Positions 7,440-16,120 of a DNA stretch of 32,939 nt are shown piece by piece; position 1 is the stretch's first letter, and each line of letters starts with the position of its first letter. The translations under genes were made by a program, and so were the position numbers. A model generated the notes under the pieces. It ran no database searches and was not told the origin of the DNA. It saw only the letters and a program-made list of their open reading frames with translations. This DNA comes from a virus. The stretch covers positions 1-32,939 of IMG/VR virus record IMGVR_UViG_3300008261_000083, one strand, 5' to 3'.

Positions 7440-8228
7440 ATGGCCATTGAAAACACCCCACCTCTTCGGCTCACACGCGACCAGCTGGCCACATTCCTAA
7501 AAGACCAAAGGCAGATCAAGGCTTTTGAAAATCTCTTTGGGATTGTGGAGAGCATCGCTCCTGATGTGGTTGAGCAGGTATTACTGCAAGCAGGCAATGC
7601 CCAGGCCACAGCGGTGCAGGCTTTAACGGCCCTGCCACAAGCCATTCAAGATGCGGCTATTGCATCAAGTGCAGCAGATGCAAAAGCAACCCAAGCGCTG
7701 CAAGCGGCTGAGGCTTTGCGTCATTATGTAGAACTTGCATCTGTAGCGCCACCTGCGGTGCCATCGAAACGAACCTACTTCGGATCATTCTTTGACACGA
7801 CAACTCAGACCGCAGCGGCTATCAATACAGCCTATGCGATCACCTTCAACACTACAGACTTGAGCTTTGGCGTTAGCCGTGGCACGCCGACATCGCGCAT
7901 CTTGATTAGTCAAGAAGGCGTGTATAACATCCAATTCAGCGCACAGCTAGACAACACCAGCGGCGGCAATCATCTGGCTTTTATCTGGCTGCGGGTGAAT
8001 GGTACGAACGTGGCCAATTCTGCAAGCCAAGTGCGGCTTAAGGGTACAGACGGCGAGCTTGTGGCGGCTTGGAACTTCTTTTATGAGTTCAAGTCTGGCG
8101 ATTACTTTGAATTGATGTGGTCTGTGAGCGATGTGGCCGTTCAATTGGTGGCCCAAGCCGCAGCCGCACCAGTGCCCGCTATTCCGTCCGTCATCTTGAC
8201 CGTTTCCAACAACATCAAAACCTACTGA
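7440..8228 (+). CDS. Putative tail needle-like protein: helical stalk plus C1q/TNF-like C-terminal domain
   Basis: The 262 residues split into two parts. Residues about 8-105 are helical (LTRDQLATFLKDQRQIKAFE, then an Ala/Gln-rich heptad-like stretch to about 100). Residues about 115-262 are beta-rich with the rhythm of a C1q/TNF jelly roll (GVYNIQFSAQLDN, HLAFIWLRVNG, GDYFELMWSV, SVILTVSNN). The gene starts one base after gp10. In P22 and Sf6 that is the place of gp26, the trimeric needle plugging the tail, and the Sf6 needle carries a TNF-like knob. The needle role is inferred from position and architecture, not from sequence match. Confidence 0.55.
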   Translation: MAIENTPPLRLTRDQLATFLKDQRQIKAFENLFGIVESIAPDVVEQVLLQAGNAQATAVQALTALPQAIQDAAIASSAADAKATQALQAAEALRHYVELASVAPPAVPSKRTYFGSFFDTTTQTAAAINTAYAITFNTTDLSFGVSRGTPTSRILISQEGVYNIQFSAQLDNTSGGNHLAFIWLRVNGTNVANSASQVRLKGTDGELVAAWNFFYEFKSGDYFELMWSVSDVAVQLVAQAAAAPVPAIPSVILTVSNNIKTY

Positions 8229-8237
8229 GGCCCAAAA

Positions 8238-8576
8238 ATGACCGTTAGCCTTCGCGTGCTGGTGCAGCCTGTTCAAATGGCGGCAACCGCAACAACGCAA
8301 TACACAGCTCCATTAGGCGCTCGCGTCATCATTGACAAGGCAACCGTGACAAACACGGACACTGTAAACCGCACTTTCTCGGTGAACCTGGTTCCAAGTG
8401 GCGGCAGCGCATCGAATGCCAACCTGATGATTGACACACGAACCGTAGTGCCGGATGAAACATATCTGTGCCCGGAACTGATTGGTCAGATCATCGGGCC
8501 TGGTGACTTCATCTCCACCGTGGCCAGTGCAGCAACGGCGCTGACGCTTCGCATCTCTGGCCGTGAGGTAACTTAA
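8238..8576 (+). CDS. Small beta-rich structural protein, function unknown
   Basis: These 112 residues (MTVSLRVLVQPVQMAATATT, then QYTAPLGARVIIDKATVTNT) alternate strands and turns throughout and end ISGREVT. The layout recalls small virion proteins of the type seen at 1990-2289. There is no signal peptide, cysteine or membrane segment. It lies nine bases after the needle-like gene and before the cupin gene, within the tail/ejection block. It could be a minor structural or decoration protein. I cannot assign a family. Confidence 0.65.
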   Translation: MTVSLRVLVQPVQMAATATTQYTAPLGARVIIDKATVTNTDTVNRTFSVNLVPSGGSASNANLMIDTRTVVPDETYLCPELIGQIIGPGDFISTVASAATALTLRISGREVT

Positions 8577-8614
8577 CGCTTACAATCGGCGCGACAAAAG
8601 CCGGAGATGCCCTG

Positions 8615-9091
8615 ATGTTGCCAACAATCAAGCCATTGCACGAACTTGCGGTATTGGCTGCGCGTGAAAAGATTGTCAATCTTGAACACGCATTGATTGA
8701 TGCAGTAAGGCAAGACAATCCAGACTTCAAGCCTGGAAACACGGATGACACATGCCCAATAAAGCATCATTGGGCGCCTGGCTTGTATGCTCGTGAGATA
8801 TTCATTCCCGCTGGCACGATCATCATCGGAAAAATTCACAGGCACGCCCATGTGAATACGATTCTCAGCGGCAGTGTGGTGGTGGCAACTCCTTTTGGCG
8901 TTGAATCGCTCAATGGGCCTGTGAATTTTGTGTCGCAACCGTGGACGAAACGCGCTGTTTTTGCTGTCACCGATACCATTTGGACAACCTACCATCCAAC
9001 CGACAAAAAGACGGTGCAGGATGTTGAAGCCGAAATTATCGCCTTGTCTTTTGATGAGGCTCCGGCGCTTACAGAAGGGGATAAATTATGA
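8615..9091 (+). CDS. Phage cupin-domain protein
   Basis: In this 158-residue protein, residues about 50-130 read as a single cupin barrel: WAPGLYAREIFIPAGTIIIG, KIHRHAHVNTILSGSVVVAT, then GPVNFVSQPWTKRAVFAVTD and TIWTTYHPT. The 'H-x-H..N.I..G' and later H are the expected metal-ligand region of cupins. Similar proteins occur in phage structural blocks, and their role is unknown. ATG 8615 is preceded by GGAG at a good distance. The stop overlaps the next gene as ATGA. No catalytic activity should be assumed. Confidence 0.72.
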   Translation: MLPTIKPLHELAVLAAREKIVNLEHALIDAVRQDNPDFKPGNTDDTCPIKHHWAPGLYAREIFIPAGTIIIGKIHRHAHVNTILSGSVVVATPFGVESLNGPVNFVSQPWTKRAVFAVTDTIWTTYHPTDKKTVQDVEAEIIALSFDEAPALTEGDKL

Positions 9092-9771
9092 CTTGGGGCG
9101 CAGTCGCATCGGCAGCAGTTGGCTTAATAGCAGCAGAGCAGCAACGCAAATCCGCAAGCAAAGCATCAAGCGCACAGCAACAAGCCGCGCAAGGTGGCAT
9201 TGATGAGCAGCGCCGACAATTCGATGAAATGCGCCGTTTGCTTGAGCCATACACTCAAGCCGGTTTGCCAGCACTGAAACAACAGCAAGCTCTGTTGGGG
9301 CTTGAAGGCCCAGAAGCTCAGCAAGCGGCAATCAATGCCATTCAGAATCAGCCTGGATTCCAAGCCATGATTCAGCAGGGCGAGAATGCCATGCTGCAAA
9401 ACGCTTCGGCTACAGGCGGGCTGCGCGGTGGCAACCTGCAAGGCGCAATGGCTCAGTTCAGGCCGCAGATGCTTTCTCAGGCCATTCAAGATCAATACAA
9501 CCGACTCGGCGGCATGACCTCTCTAGGCCAGCGCAGCGCGGCTGGCGTTGGTGCAGCGGGCATGGAAACCGGGCGCGACATTGCAGGGCTTCTTGGCCAG
9601 ATGGGCGCAGCTAGGGCTGGCGGCATCATGGCTCAAGGCGCAGCGCAGCAACGCATGATAGGGGCATTGATGCAGGGCCTGGGGGGCATGTATGGCAGCG
9701 GCGGTGGCTTGCAAGACTTTGGATCTGGCAGTTCTGGATTCACCAATTTCCTGATGCAAGGGAGCCTGTAA
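9088..9771 (+). CDS. 7: DNA ejection protein, P22 gp7-like
   Basis: These 227 residues are rich in Gln/Ala/Gly. A hydrophobic start (about 1-16, WGAVASAAVGLIAAE) leads to a charged helix (QQAAQGGIDEQRRQFDEMRR) and then YTQAGLPALKQQQALLG. The core QGENAMLQNASATGGLRGGN and SAAGVGAAGMETGRDIAGLLG is a pattern I associate with the phage DNA-injection protein (gp7/p32) family. In P22, gp7, gp20 and gp16 leave the capsid first and are thought to form a channel across the cell envelope. Gene order (gp7-like, then two large internal proteins) supports the call. The direct match to P22 gp7 itself is weak. Confidence 0.72.
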   Translation: MTWGAVASAAVGLIAAEQQRKSASKASSAQQQAAQGGIDEQRRQFDEMRRLLEPYTQAGLPALKQQQALLGLEGPEAQQAAINAIQNQPGFQAMIQQGENAMLQNASATGGLRGGNLQGAMAQFRPQMLSQAIQDQYNRLGGMTSLGQRSAAGVGAAGMETGRDIAGLLGQMGAARAGGIMAQGAAQQRMIGALMQGLGGMYGSGGGLQDFGSGSSGFTNFLMQGSL

Positions 9772-9772
9772 C

Positions 9773-11050
9773 ATGCCCGCACCATACAACTACACAATCG
9801 ACCAAGTAGCCAACCCGGCGCAGTCTTTCTTGCAAGGCGTTCAGATGGTGGACGTGCTTCGCAAGCGTGAGCAAGACCAGGCGGCGGCGATTGAGGCGCA
9901 GCGTGCAGCGCAACAGCGCCAAGCTTTCATGGGCAGCCTCATGGCCAAGATTCAGGCCGGAACCGTGAAGCCATCCGACTATGAGCAGCTCTCTCTCATT
10001 GACCCTGGCAACTACAAATCCTGGTCTGAAAGCATTGGGCGCATGGACACGGCAAAGAAAGAAGCCGGGTTTAACAACATCTCCGGCGTTTATAGCGCAC
10101 TTGCCATGAATACGCCAGAAGGCGTGGCAGCAGCGAAAACCATGCTTCAAACCCAGCTTCAAGCCGCAGAGAACACCGACCCATCAAAAGCGCCTCAGAT
10201 ACGTGATGTGCTGTCAAAGATCGAAGACCCGACATCAAGGCAGCAACTCATGCTGCAAATGGGTGCAACATTGATTCAAATGGATCCAGAAAGATCCAAA
10301 AAGATGCTGGATAACATTGCCTTACAACGCTCTGCTGAGGCGGGGCAGCGCGAGGCTGAGGCGAAGGCTGCTAAGGCTGCAAGTGAAGCTGAAAAAGCTA
10401 AGGTTGAGGCTCAATATATTGAACAAGAAAAGATGGCTGCATTGAAACAAAAAGCTGCTGATCTTGGATTGACTCAAGCACAAACAAGTCAATCACTCGC
10501 TTCAACTTCTAATCTGAAGGAGCAAGGAAGACTGTTGCGTTTGGATTTTGATGCCGCATTAAAAGGTTTGCCATTGCCAAGCAAAGGAGGTGGGCAAACT
10601 ACTGTTGGGGCAGCAACTGAAGATGAACGAAAGGCTGCTGGATGGTTGGCGCAAGCAACTAATGCATATACGAATATGCTAAAGGCAATGTATACGAAAG
10701 AAGGTAAGCCAACAAAAGCAGAAGCCCCAGGCATAATGGAAACTATTGCTCTTGAACCATTGAAAGGCATTGTAAGAAGCCCTGAGCGCCAACAATTTGT
10801 TCAAGCAACTAGTTCATTATCTGAAGCACTTTTGAGAGCCGCAACTGGAGCCGGGGTTAATAAAGAAGAAGCAGCACAAAAGGTAGCTGAATTGACTCCT
10901 GTATGGAGTGATGATGAAGCCACAAAAAAGCAAAAATTAGACGCGATTCCAATGTATCTTCAATCTTTGCAAGCTAGAGCTGGCAGAGCTGCTCCAAAAG
11001 ATTATAAAGTTCCTACCGCACAACAACGCAACGTAGTAGTGAGCTACTAA
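9773..11050 (+). CDS. Putative internal virion / DNA ejection protein (position of P22 gp20)
   Basis: The protein has 425 residues. The N-terminus (PYNYTIDQVANPAQSFLQGV) precedes a long Gln/Ala/Lys-rich, strongly helical region to about 260, including an AEAGQREAEAKAAKAASEAE coiled-coil stretch. The C-terminal domain (about 285-410) holds RSPERQQFVQATSSLSEALL, RAATGAGVNKEEAAQ and WSDDEATKKQKLDAIPMYL, a module seen in other podoviral internal proteins. Length is close to P22 gp20 (471 aa) and the place in the gene order is the same. From about 10330 the DNA turns AT-rich, which suggests a mosaic join inside the gene. Confidence 0.65.
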   Translation: MPAPYNYTIDQVANPAQSFLQGVQMVDVLRKREQDQAAAIEAQRAAQQRQAFMGSLMAKIQAGTVKPSDYEQLSLIDPGNYKSWSESIGRMDTAKKEAGFNNISGVYSALAMNTPEGVAAAKTMLQTQLQAAENTDPSKAPQIRDVLSKIEDPTSRQQLMLQMGATLIQMDPERSKKMLDNIALQRSAEAGQREAEAKAAKAASEAEKAKVEAQYIEQEKMAALKQKAADLGLTQAQTSQSLASTSNLKEQGRLLRLDFDAALKGLPLPSKGGGQTTVGAATEDERKAAGWLAQATNAYTNMLKAMYTKEGKPTKAEAPGIMETIALEPLKGIVRSPERQQFVQATSSLSEALLRAATGAGVNKEEAAQKVAELTPVWSDDEATKKQKLDAIPMYLQSLQARAGRAAPKDYKVPTAQQRNVVVSY

Positions 11051-11051
11051 C

Positions 11052-13400
11052 ATGCCATATTCAATCACTACCAAAGATGGCATCACCATCGACAACATTC
11101 CAGATGATGTGCCGCCTGACTCTCCTGAATTGAAGGCTCGGGTTGCTTCGATTCGCGCGGGCGGTTCTACGGCGCAACCTGCTGCACAACAGCCACAAGC
11201 TCAGGCGCCTGCAGCGCCTGTTGAGCCACCTAAATCTGCGTTGGATGTATTCAAACAAGGAGCTATTGAAGTAACTGCTCCAATGCAAATTAGTGCGACA
11301 TTGGGTTCTGGTTTGCTTGCGCAAATTCCAGCCGGAATTCGTGGATTGATTGAACTCGGCATTACTCAAGACCCTGCAAAAGCCGCGCAAGCCGTACAAG
11401 AATGGCAGCAAATGCTAACCTTTGCGCCGCGTGGGAAAACTGCTCAGGCAGCGGTTGAAGGTATTGGCAAAGCGGCAGAAGTATTAGCCATTCCTGGGGA
11501 GACTATAGGAGGTGCATTAGCTGAGCGTGGAATGCCTGGATTGGCAACTGCAGCGCAAATTGGCACTGATATTCTTTCAGGTGGAGCTTTGGGGAAAGTT
11601 GCCACTGCTGGCAAGCAGGCTGTGCAAGCAGGCCGCGCTGCTGCGGCTGCACGCCGCGCCATTCCGGCTGAAATGCCGCCACCGCCTCAAGTCTCGATCA
11701 TTCGCCCACCGGCTGAAGAACTGGCGCAGCGTATGCAAGCGCAGGCTGCGCGTGCTGAAGCGGCTGGCACTGCACAGCAAGCACCGATGGCAGCGGCTCC
11801 TGCGGCTGGTGCTGCGGCTCCATTGGTAGCTGCCACTGAAGCCGAAGGCGCAATTGACGTTTTGAACTTGGCACGCAAGGCGCAAGGTTTTGGGCCTGGA
11901 TCATCTGCGGCCAAAGCAAAGCTGGCGGATATGGCACAAGTCAATGCAGAGGCTCGCGCAGCCGCCGAACGGTTGGGCGTTGATCTTCCGGTTGATGTGT
12001 TCAGTGATAGCCCTCAAGTGCGTGCCGCAGTCGGGTTGACTCGCGCCAAGGTTGGTGGAGAAGCTGAAGCCGCATGGGAGGCAACCGTTCGCCAATTCAT
12101 GCAAAAGGCCGACGAGATATCGCAACAATCTGACGCGGCATTCATTGAAGGCAGGCCAGCGCCTGGCATGACTTCGCAGCGCATTTTGGACAATCTCAAG
12201 CAGACGCAGAGCGAACTACAGTCTCAAGCCAAATCAATATATGACCGTGTTGATAGTGCTGTGCCAAAAACCGCGTCGGTTGAATTTCCAAAACTTACGC
12301 AGACATTGGATGAAATTTTGTCTGAAGTGGGTGAAAAAGGATTCACTGCACAAGAAAAAAAGCTCTATGACTTGGCAACAGACCCAAATGTTACTTATGG
12401 GCGTCTTTTGCGAGAAAAAGACTTGATTGGTCAAGCGATGGCCGGGAAAGAGTCGCCATATGGAAATATGGCAGCTGGTTCATTGAAGCGTTTATACGGT
12501 GCAATCGCAGAAGATCAGTTAACCAATGTTGGCACAATTGGTGGTGAAGCATTGCGAACTGAATTGCGTGCGGCCAATCTTTTGACTGCAAAAAAGAAAG
12601 CATTGGAAAAGCGCATTATTGGCGCATTCGGCAAAGAAATTGATGGAAGCGTGGCTCAAAAGATGCAAACGGCTATTGCCACAGCATCCAAGGGCGATGC
12701 GGCTGCTTTCAACAAGCTGATGAAGGTGGTTCCTCAAGAACTGCAAAAAGAAACCGTTTCGACGGCGCTTGCATCTATCACGGCTGGCAAGGCTACAGGC
12801 CGCGCTATTGGTGCGGCTGAAACCGTGTTCAGCCCAAGTGAATACACCAAAGTCTATCGAGGCTTGCGCGCCAATCCTCCGGTTTACTCTCAGATGGTCA
12901 AGATCATGGGGCCGGAATGGGATAGAACAGCACGTGATCTCTATGAAGTATCGCGCCGGGTAGCAGATGCACAAGCCCGCATTCCTACAACCGGCAAAGC
13001 TAATCAGATTCTTGGCGAAGCTGCTGTAGATGGCTTGATTGGTAATGTTATGTCAAATGGTATTGCTCAAAGAGTTACCACTGGCGCAGCCGGATTGATA
13101 CCAGGTGGCGCAGTCATTGCACCTGACATTGTTCAATTCATGGCAGGCGCAAAAGGCTCAGGCGTGCAAAAGGCCTCTAAGCTATTTGCATCTCCAGAAT
13201 TTCAAGAGTTGGCAGTCAAAGCGGCCACAACCGCAGGCCAGCCAAGCAGGCAAGTCGTTCGGCGTGCAGCAATGAGCGCAGCGTTTTCAGAATTCGCCAA
13301 TGCGGTCAAAATGCCGAAGTCTTTGGACTATCGCATCGCCTGGCTTCAAAACTCAATGCAAGCCACAGCGCAAGCAGCTGAACCGCAAGTGCAGCCATAA
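11052..13400 (+). CDS. Large internal virion / DNA ejection protein (position of P22 gp16)
   Basis: The 782 residues open MPYSITTKDGITIDNIPDDV and PPDSPELKARVASIR, a start shared by many large phage internal proteins. Next come a Pro/Ala linker and a stretch of amphipathic or hydrophobic helices (about 75-215, e.g. ISATLGSGLLAQIPAGIRGL). A long helical body follows, with YDRVDSAVPKTASVEFPKLT in the middle and a Gln/Ala tail. P22 gp16 (609 aa) is the third ejected protein and can insert into membranes; this gene has its position and helical character. I see no lytic transglycosylase motif. Local AT-rich patches (about 12230-12650) hint at mosaicism. Confidence 0.65.
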   Translation: MPYSITTKDGITIDNIPDDVPPDSPELKARVASIRAGGSTAQPAAQQPQAQAPAAPVEPPKSALDVFKQGAIEVTAPMQISATLGSGLLAQIPAGIRGLIELGITQDPAKAAQAVQEWQQMLTFAPRGKTAQAAVEGIGKAAEVLAIPGETIGGALAERGMPGLATAAQIGTDILSGGALGKVATAGKQAVQAGRAAAAARRAIPAEMPPPPQVSIIRPPAEELAQRMQAQAARAEAAGTAQQAPMAAAPAAGAAAPLVAATEAEGAIDVLNLARKAQGFGPGSSAAKAKLADMAQVNAEARAAAERLGVDLPVDVFSDSPQVRAAVGLTRAKVGGEAEAAWEATVRQFMQKADEISQQSDAAFIEGRPAPGMTSQRILDNLKQTQSELQSQAKSIYDRVDSAVPKTASVEFPKLTQTLDEILSEVGEKGFTAQEKKLYDLATDPNVTYGRLLREKDLIGQAMAGKESPYGNMAAGSLKRLYGAIAEDQLTNVGTIGGEALRTELRAANLLTAKKKALEKRIIGAFGKEIDGSVAQKMQTAIATASKGDAAAFNKLMKVVPQELQKETVSTALASITAGKATGRAIGAAETVFSPSEYTKVYRGLRANPPVYSQMVKIMGPEWDRTARDLYEVSRRVADAQARIPTTGKANQILGEAAVDGLIGNVMSNGIAQRVTTGAAGLIPGGAVIAPDIVQFMAGAKGSGVQKASKLFASPEFQELAVKAATTAGQPSRQVVRRAAMSAAFSEFANAVKMPKSLDYRIAWLQNSMQATAQAAEPQVQP

Positions 13401-13432
13401 TCCACCCCATCCATTGAACAGCAAGGCTCACC

Positions 13433-15067
13433 ATGCTTCAAATTCAATCCCCATTTCAGCAACTGTTCGACACAAACGGCTCGCCGCTTGATGATGGTTC
13501 CGTTTACATCGGCACAGCCAACACGAACCCGGAAACGAACCCCATTGCAATCTATTGGGACGATGCAGGCACCATTCCAGCCGCGCAGCCGCTTCGCACG
13601 CTCAACGGCTACATTGTGCGAAGTGGCACGCCTGCGCGGGTTTATACATCGGCTGAAGACTTCTCGCTGACGGTGAAGGACAAGCAGGGCCGCACAGTTC
13701 TCAGCGTGCTAGATGCCACTTCGCTTTCTAATTTGCAATCCAGCCTCGCAGCTTCTGGCGGATCATCTTTGGTTGGATTCTTGCAGGCTGGCACTGGAGC
13801 TGTAGCTCGCACAGTGCAGAGCAAGATGCGGGATGTTGTCAGCGTCAAAGACTTCGGCGCTGTCGGGGATGGGGTGGCAGATGATACGGCAGCTTTTGCA
13901 TCTGCACTTGCATATCTCGGTTCCATTTCTGGCGGCGAACTTCAATGCCCCTCTGGAACATATCGCACATCTTCACCTTTGATTGTGCAAGATAAAACAG
14001 TTATTAAAGGTTCAGGCAAAAAAAATACCATTATTCTGCGTGCTCACAATGGGGACTTTATATCTTCTTTTGGTGGTTGGTGTGGCATCGAAGGATTGAC
14101 GATTGACGGACAAGGCGCCACATACACCGGTGGCAATGGCGTCATCATGTCAAATGCAGTTTCACCAGCGTCATATATGTTGAATGCGGAGATTACAGAC
14201 TTCCCTCTTGCCTGTCTTAAATTCACAACGCCAAACGCAGGTTCTACTTTCAGAGCAGTCTTGTGTGATTTCTACACTCTTGGCGCTGTCGGCACTCAAG
14301 CAGCGGTTCATGTTGCGGCAACTGACACTGCTGCAACATCACGACACTTTACTAATTGCGAATCAAAAGGATGTACGCTTTACAACTTTGGGGGATGTTC
14401 TGATTTTTATGTAACTGGCGGATATTCCAACGGACTTATATTTGGCGCATTATCAAGCAAGGTAATGATTACAAATATGCGGATTGGTGCCGCAGCCGGA
14501 ACTGTGACAATTGCAGGGTCATCACATCAAATCCAGAATAATGTTTTTGCTTCTCCTGTTATTTTGACTTGCTCTAATACTTTGTTTCAATGCGAAGTCC
14601 CAGACTACAACATTACAGACAATGGCTCTGGGAATGATTGGTACACAAAACCGCAGTTTTACGTGCCAACTTGGACATCAAGCGGAACTGCCCCGTCTTT
14701 GGGCAATGGATCACTTAGGGGGCTTTGGTCGCGGAATGGCAGAACTATTACTGTCAGTGTTGAATTGTCATTTGGTGACACAACATCTGCTGGAACCGGG
14801 TCTTGGTTTTTTGGCGCTCCTCCACTGACTGACAATCCATTCGCGCCTGTTCAACAATGCGGCTCTGGATATGTGACAAATAATCTTGGTAATGCTGCGG
14901 CAGTTTTTTCTGTGCGAAAAAATCCATCTGCAACCAATAATACATTTGAGTTATTTGCGCCAGACAATACAGGAGCGTCAAGAAACATTGGCGGCACATA
15001 TCCAACGTCAACTTGGGGAACTTCATCTTATGTTAGGTTCTTTTGCACTTATTTTGTAGGCCCATAA
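13433..15067 (+). CDS. Tailspike with P22-type head-binding domain and right-handed beta-helix
   Basis: In this 544-residue protein, residues about 1-105 (PFQQLFDTNGSPLDDGSVYI, then GTANTNPETNPIAIYWDDAG) match the P22 tailspike head-binding fold, which docks on the tail hub. Residues about 137-160 (VKDFGAVGDGVADDTAAFAS) are the pectate-lyase-3 signature that opens a parallel beta-helix, which continues to about 400. The C-terminal about 140 residues (WTSSGTAPSLGNGSLRGLWS onward) look like a separate beta domain, probably for trimerisation or binding. Such spikes bind and often cut surface polysaccharide; the substrate cannot be read from sequence. Base composition shifts to AT-rich from about 13960, after the conserved N-terminus. 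Confidence 0.85.
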   Translation: MLQIQSPFQQLFDTNGSPLDDGSVYIGTANTNPETNPIAIYWDDAGTIPAAQPLRTLNGYIVRSGTPARVYTSAEDFSLTVKDKQGRTVLSVLDATSLSNLQSSLAASGGSSLVGFLQAGTGAVARTVQSKMRDVVSVKDFGAVGDGVADDTAAFASALAYLGSISGGELQCPSGTYRTSSPLIVQDKTVIKGSGKKNTIILRAHNGDFISSFGGWCGIEGLTIDGQGATYTGGNGVIMSNAVSPASYMLNAEITDFPLACLKFTTPNAGSTFRAVLCDFYTLGAVGTQAAVHVAATDTAATSRHFTNCESKGCTLYNFGGCSDFYVTGGYSNGLIFGALSSKVMITNMRIGAAAGTVTIAGSSHQIQNNVFASPVILTCSNTLFQCEVPDYNITDNGSGNDWYTKPQFYVPTWTSSGTAPSLGNGSLRGLWSRNGRTITVSVELSFGDTTSAGTGSWFFGAPPLTDNPFAPVQQCGSGYVTNNLGNAAAVFSVRKNPSATNNTFELFAPDNTGASRNIGGTYPTSTWGTSSYVRFFCTYFVGP

Positions 15068-15071
15068 ATTT

Positions 15072-15332
15072 ATGATTATCATTCCTCACGATAAAGCACT
15101 TCACATCATCTACGGCGCTGTCGCTTTTGTGGCGGCGTACATGCTCACTTCGGTATGGTTTGCACTTTTGGCGGTGGCCATCTTGGGTGTGGTCAAAGAG
15201 GTGCATGACGCATGGGTGAACTGGAGGGCTACAGGAGAAATCCGCAAAGGCCCGCATGGCGTTGAGCTCATGGACGCTTTGGCTACAATCGGCGGCGGTT
15301 TTCTCGCTGCTTTGCCGCTTTTCATGAAATAG
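15072..15332 (+). CDS. Small membrane protein at the head of the lysis cassette
   Basis: The 86 residues (IIIPHDKALHIIYGAVAFVA, then AYMLTSVWFALLAVAILGVV) contain two adjacent hydrophobic segments, about 10-25 and 27-43. A third occurs near the C-terminus (LATIGGGFLAALPLFM). A charged loop (KEVHDAWVNWRATGEIRKGP) lies between. The opening 'HDKALH.IYG' and later 'D-A-LAT..GG' recur in small membrane proteins near phage endolysin genes. It starts four bases after the tailspike stop. A holin or antiholin-like role is plausible, but a better holin candidate lies at 16117-16638. Confidence 0.65.
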   Translation: MIIIPHDKALHIIYGAVAFVAAYMLTSVWFALLAVAILGVVKEVHDAWVNWRATGEIRKGPHGVELMDALATIGGGFLAALPLFMK

Positions 15333-15341
15333 GACATCGCA

Positions 15342-15734
15342 ATGCCATTTGATAGCATCACCACTGAACACGCGATTGCTGGCGGCGCTGGCGCTTTTGC
15401 TGGGGCTATTTTGCTCTGGAGCAAAATACGTCGAGCCGTGGCACATGACGCAGCCGACACATCAGCGCACAAATCAATGCAGGTCGCAATGGAAGGCCTC
15501 AGGGCCGAGAATGCAAGATTGCATGAGGAAATTGGGCGCTTGCGTACTGAGATTGACAGGCTGCGCGAGACGGTGACAACGCTCACGGCAAAACTGGCAG
15601 ATATGAGCACTGCGATGTCAAGGGGCGCGGTGGTCGATCAACTGGCCCGCGAAGGAAAGCTTGAACGCCGGAAGAACCGTGGAGAAATTACCACTCCATT
15701 TCCTCAGATTGACGGATTGCCGTCTACACCATGA
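15342..15734 (+). CDS. Membrane-anchored coiled-coil protein, possible inner-membrane spanin or accessory lysis protein
   Basis: These 130 residues have one N-terminal hydrophobic segment (about 11-26, AIAGGAGAFAGAILLW). A long coiled coil follows (about 46-98, MEGLRAENARLHEEIGRLRT, then EIDRLRETVTTLTAKLADMS) and a Pro-rich tail. This topology fits an i-spanin (Rz-like) or the small TM-plus-coil proteins often found in lysis cassettes. An AGGA lies eight bases before ATG 15342. The stop overlaps the endolysin start as ATGA. No convincing lipoprotein o-spanin partner is embedded or downstream, so spanin identity is unproven. Confidence 0.6.
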   Translation: MPFDSITTEHAIAGGAGAFAGAILLWSKIRRAVAHDAADTSAHKSMQVAMEGLRAENARLHEEIGRLRTEIDRLRETVTTLTAKLADMSTAMSRGAVVDQLAREGKLERRKNRGEITTPFPQIDGLPSTP

Positions 15735-16120
15735 CCAAAGCCTTCTCATTCGGTGAACGCTCTCGCCAGCGGTTGCAAGGCGTGCATCCTGACCTGGTGC
15801 GCGTAGTGCATAAGGCTCTGGCGCTGTCACAAATTGACTTTGCAGTCATCGAGGGATTGCGAACCAAGGCTAGGCAGGCTGAATTGTTAGCCGCAGGTGC
15901 CAGCCGCACCATGAACAGCCGACATATTACCGGGCACGCCGTAGATGTAGCCCCCAGCATCGCTGGGGAAATCCGCTGGGACTGGCCACTGTTTGATGAG
16001 CTGGCAAAGGCATTCAAGCTGGCGGCGAAAGAGGAAAACGTCCCGATTGTCTGGGGCGGTGATTGGGTTTCGTTCAAAGATGGCCCACATTTTGAGCTTG
16101 ACCGGAGAAAGTACCCATGA
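15731..16120 (+). CDS. Endolysin: M15-type (VanY/L-alanyl-D-glutamate peptidase-like) peptidase
   Basis: The 129 residues show the M15 metallopeptidase pattern. SRHITGHAVDVAP (residues 63-75) supplies zinc ligands H65 and D72. DGPHFEL (117-123) supplies the acidic catalytic-region residue D117 and zinc ligand H120. RTKARQAELLAAGAS (44-58) is the usual segment before the motif. Such enzymes cut peptide bonds in peptidoglycan cross-links. There is no signal peptide, so release would depend on a holin. It is coupled by ATGA to the gene before and by ATGA to the holin gene after. Size is normal for single-domain phage endolysins of Gram-negative hosts. Confidence 0.9.
   Translation: MTKAFSFGERSRQRLQGVHPDLVRVVHKALALSQIDFAVIEGLRTKARQAELLAAGASRTMNSRHITGHAVDVAPSIAGEIRWDWPLFDELAKAFKLAAKEENVPIVWGGDWVSFKDGPHFELDRRKYP

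Noticed and set aside
15349-15576. Embedded frame inside the coiled-coil lysis gene, as a possible Rz1-like lipoprotein
   Set aside because: It starts at a TTG without a ribosome-binding site seven bases after the host gene start. The cysteine is preceded by GLF, which is not a proper lipobox. Rz1 genes usually lie in the distal half or beyond.
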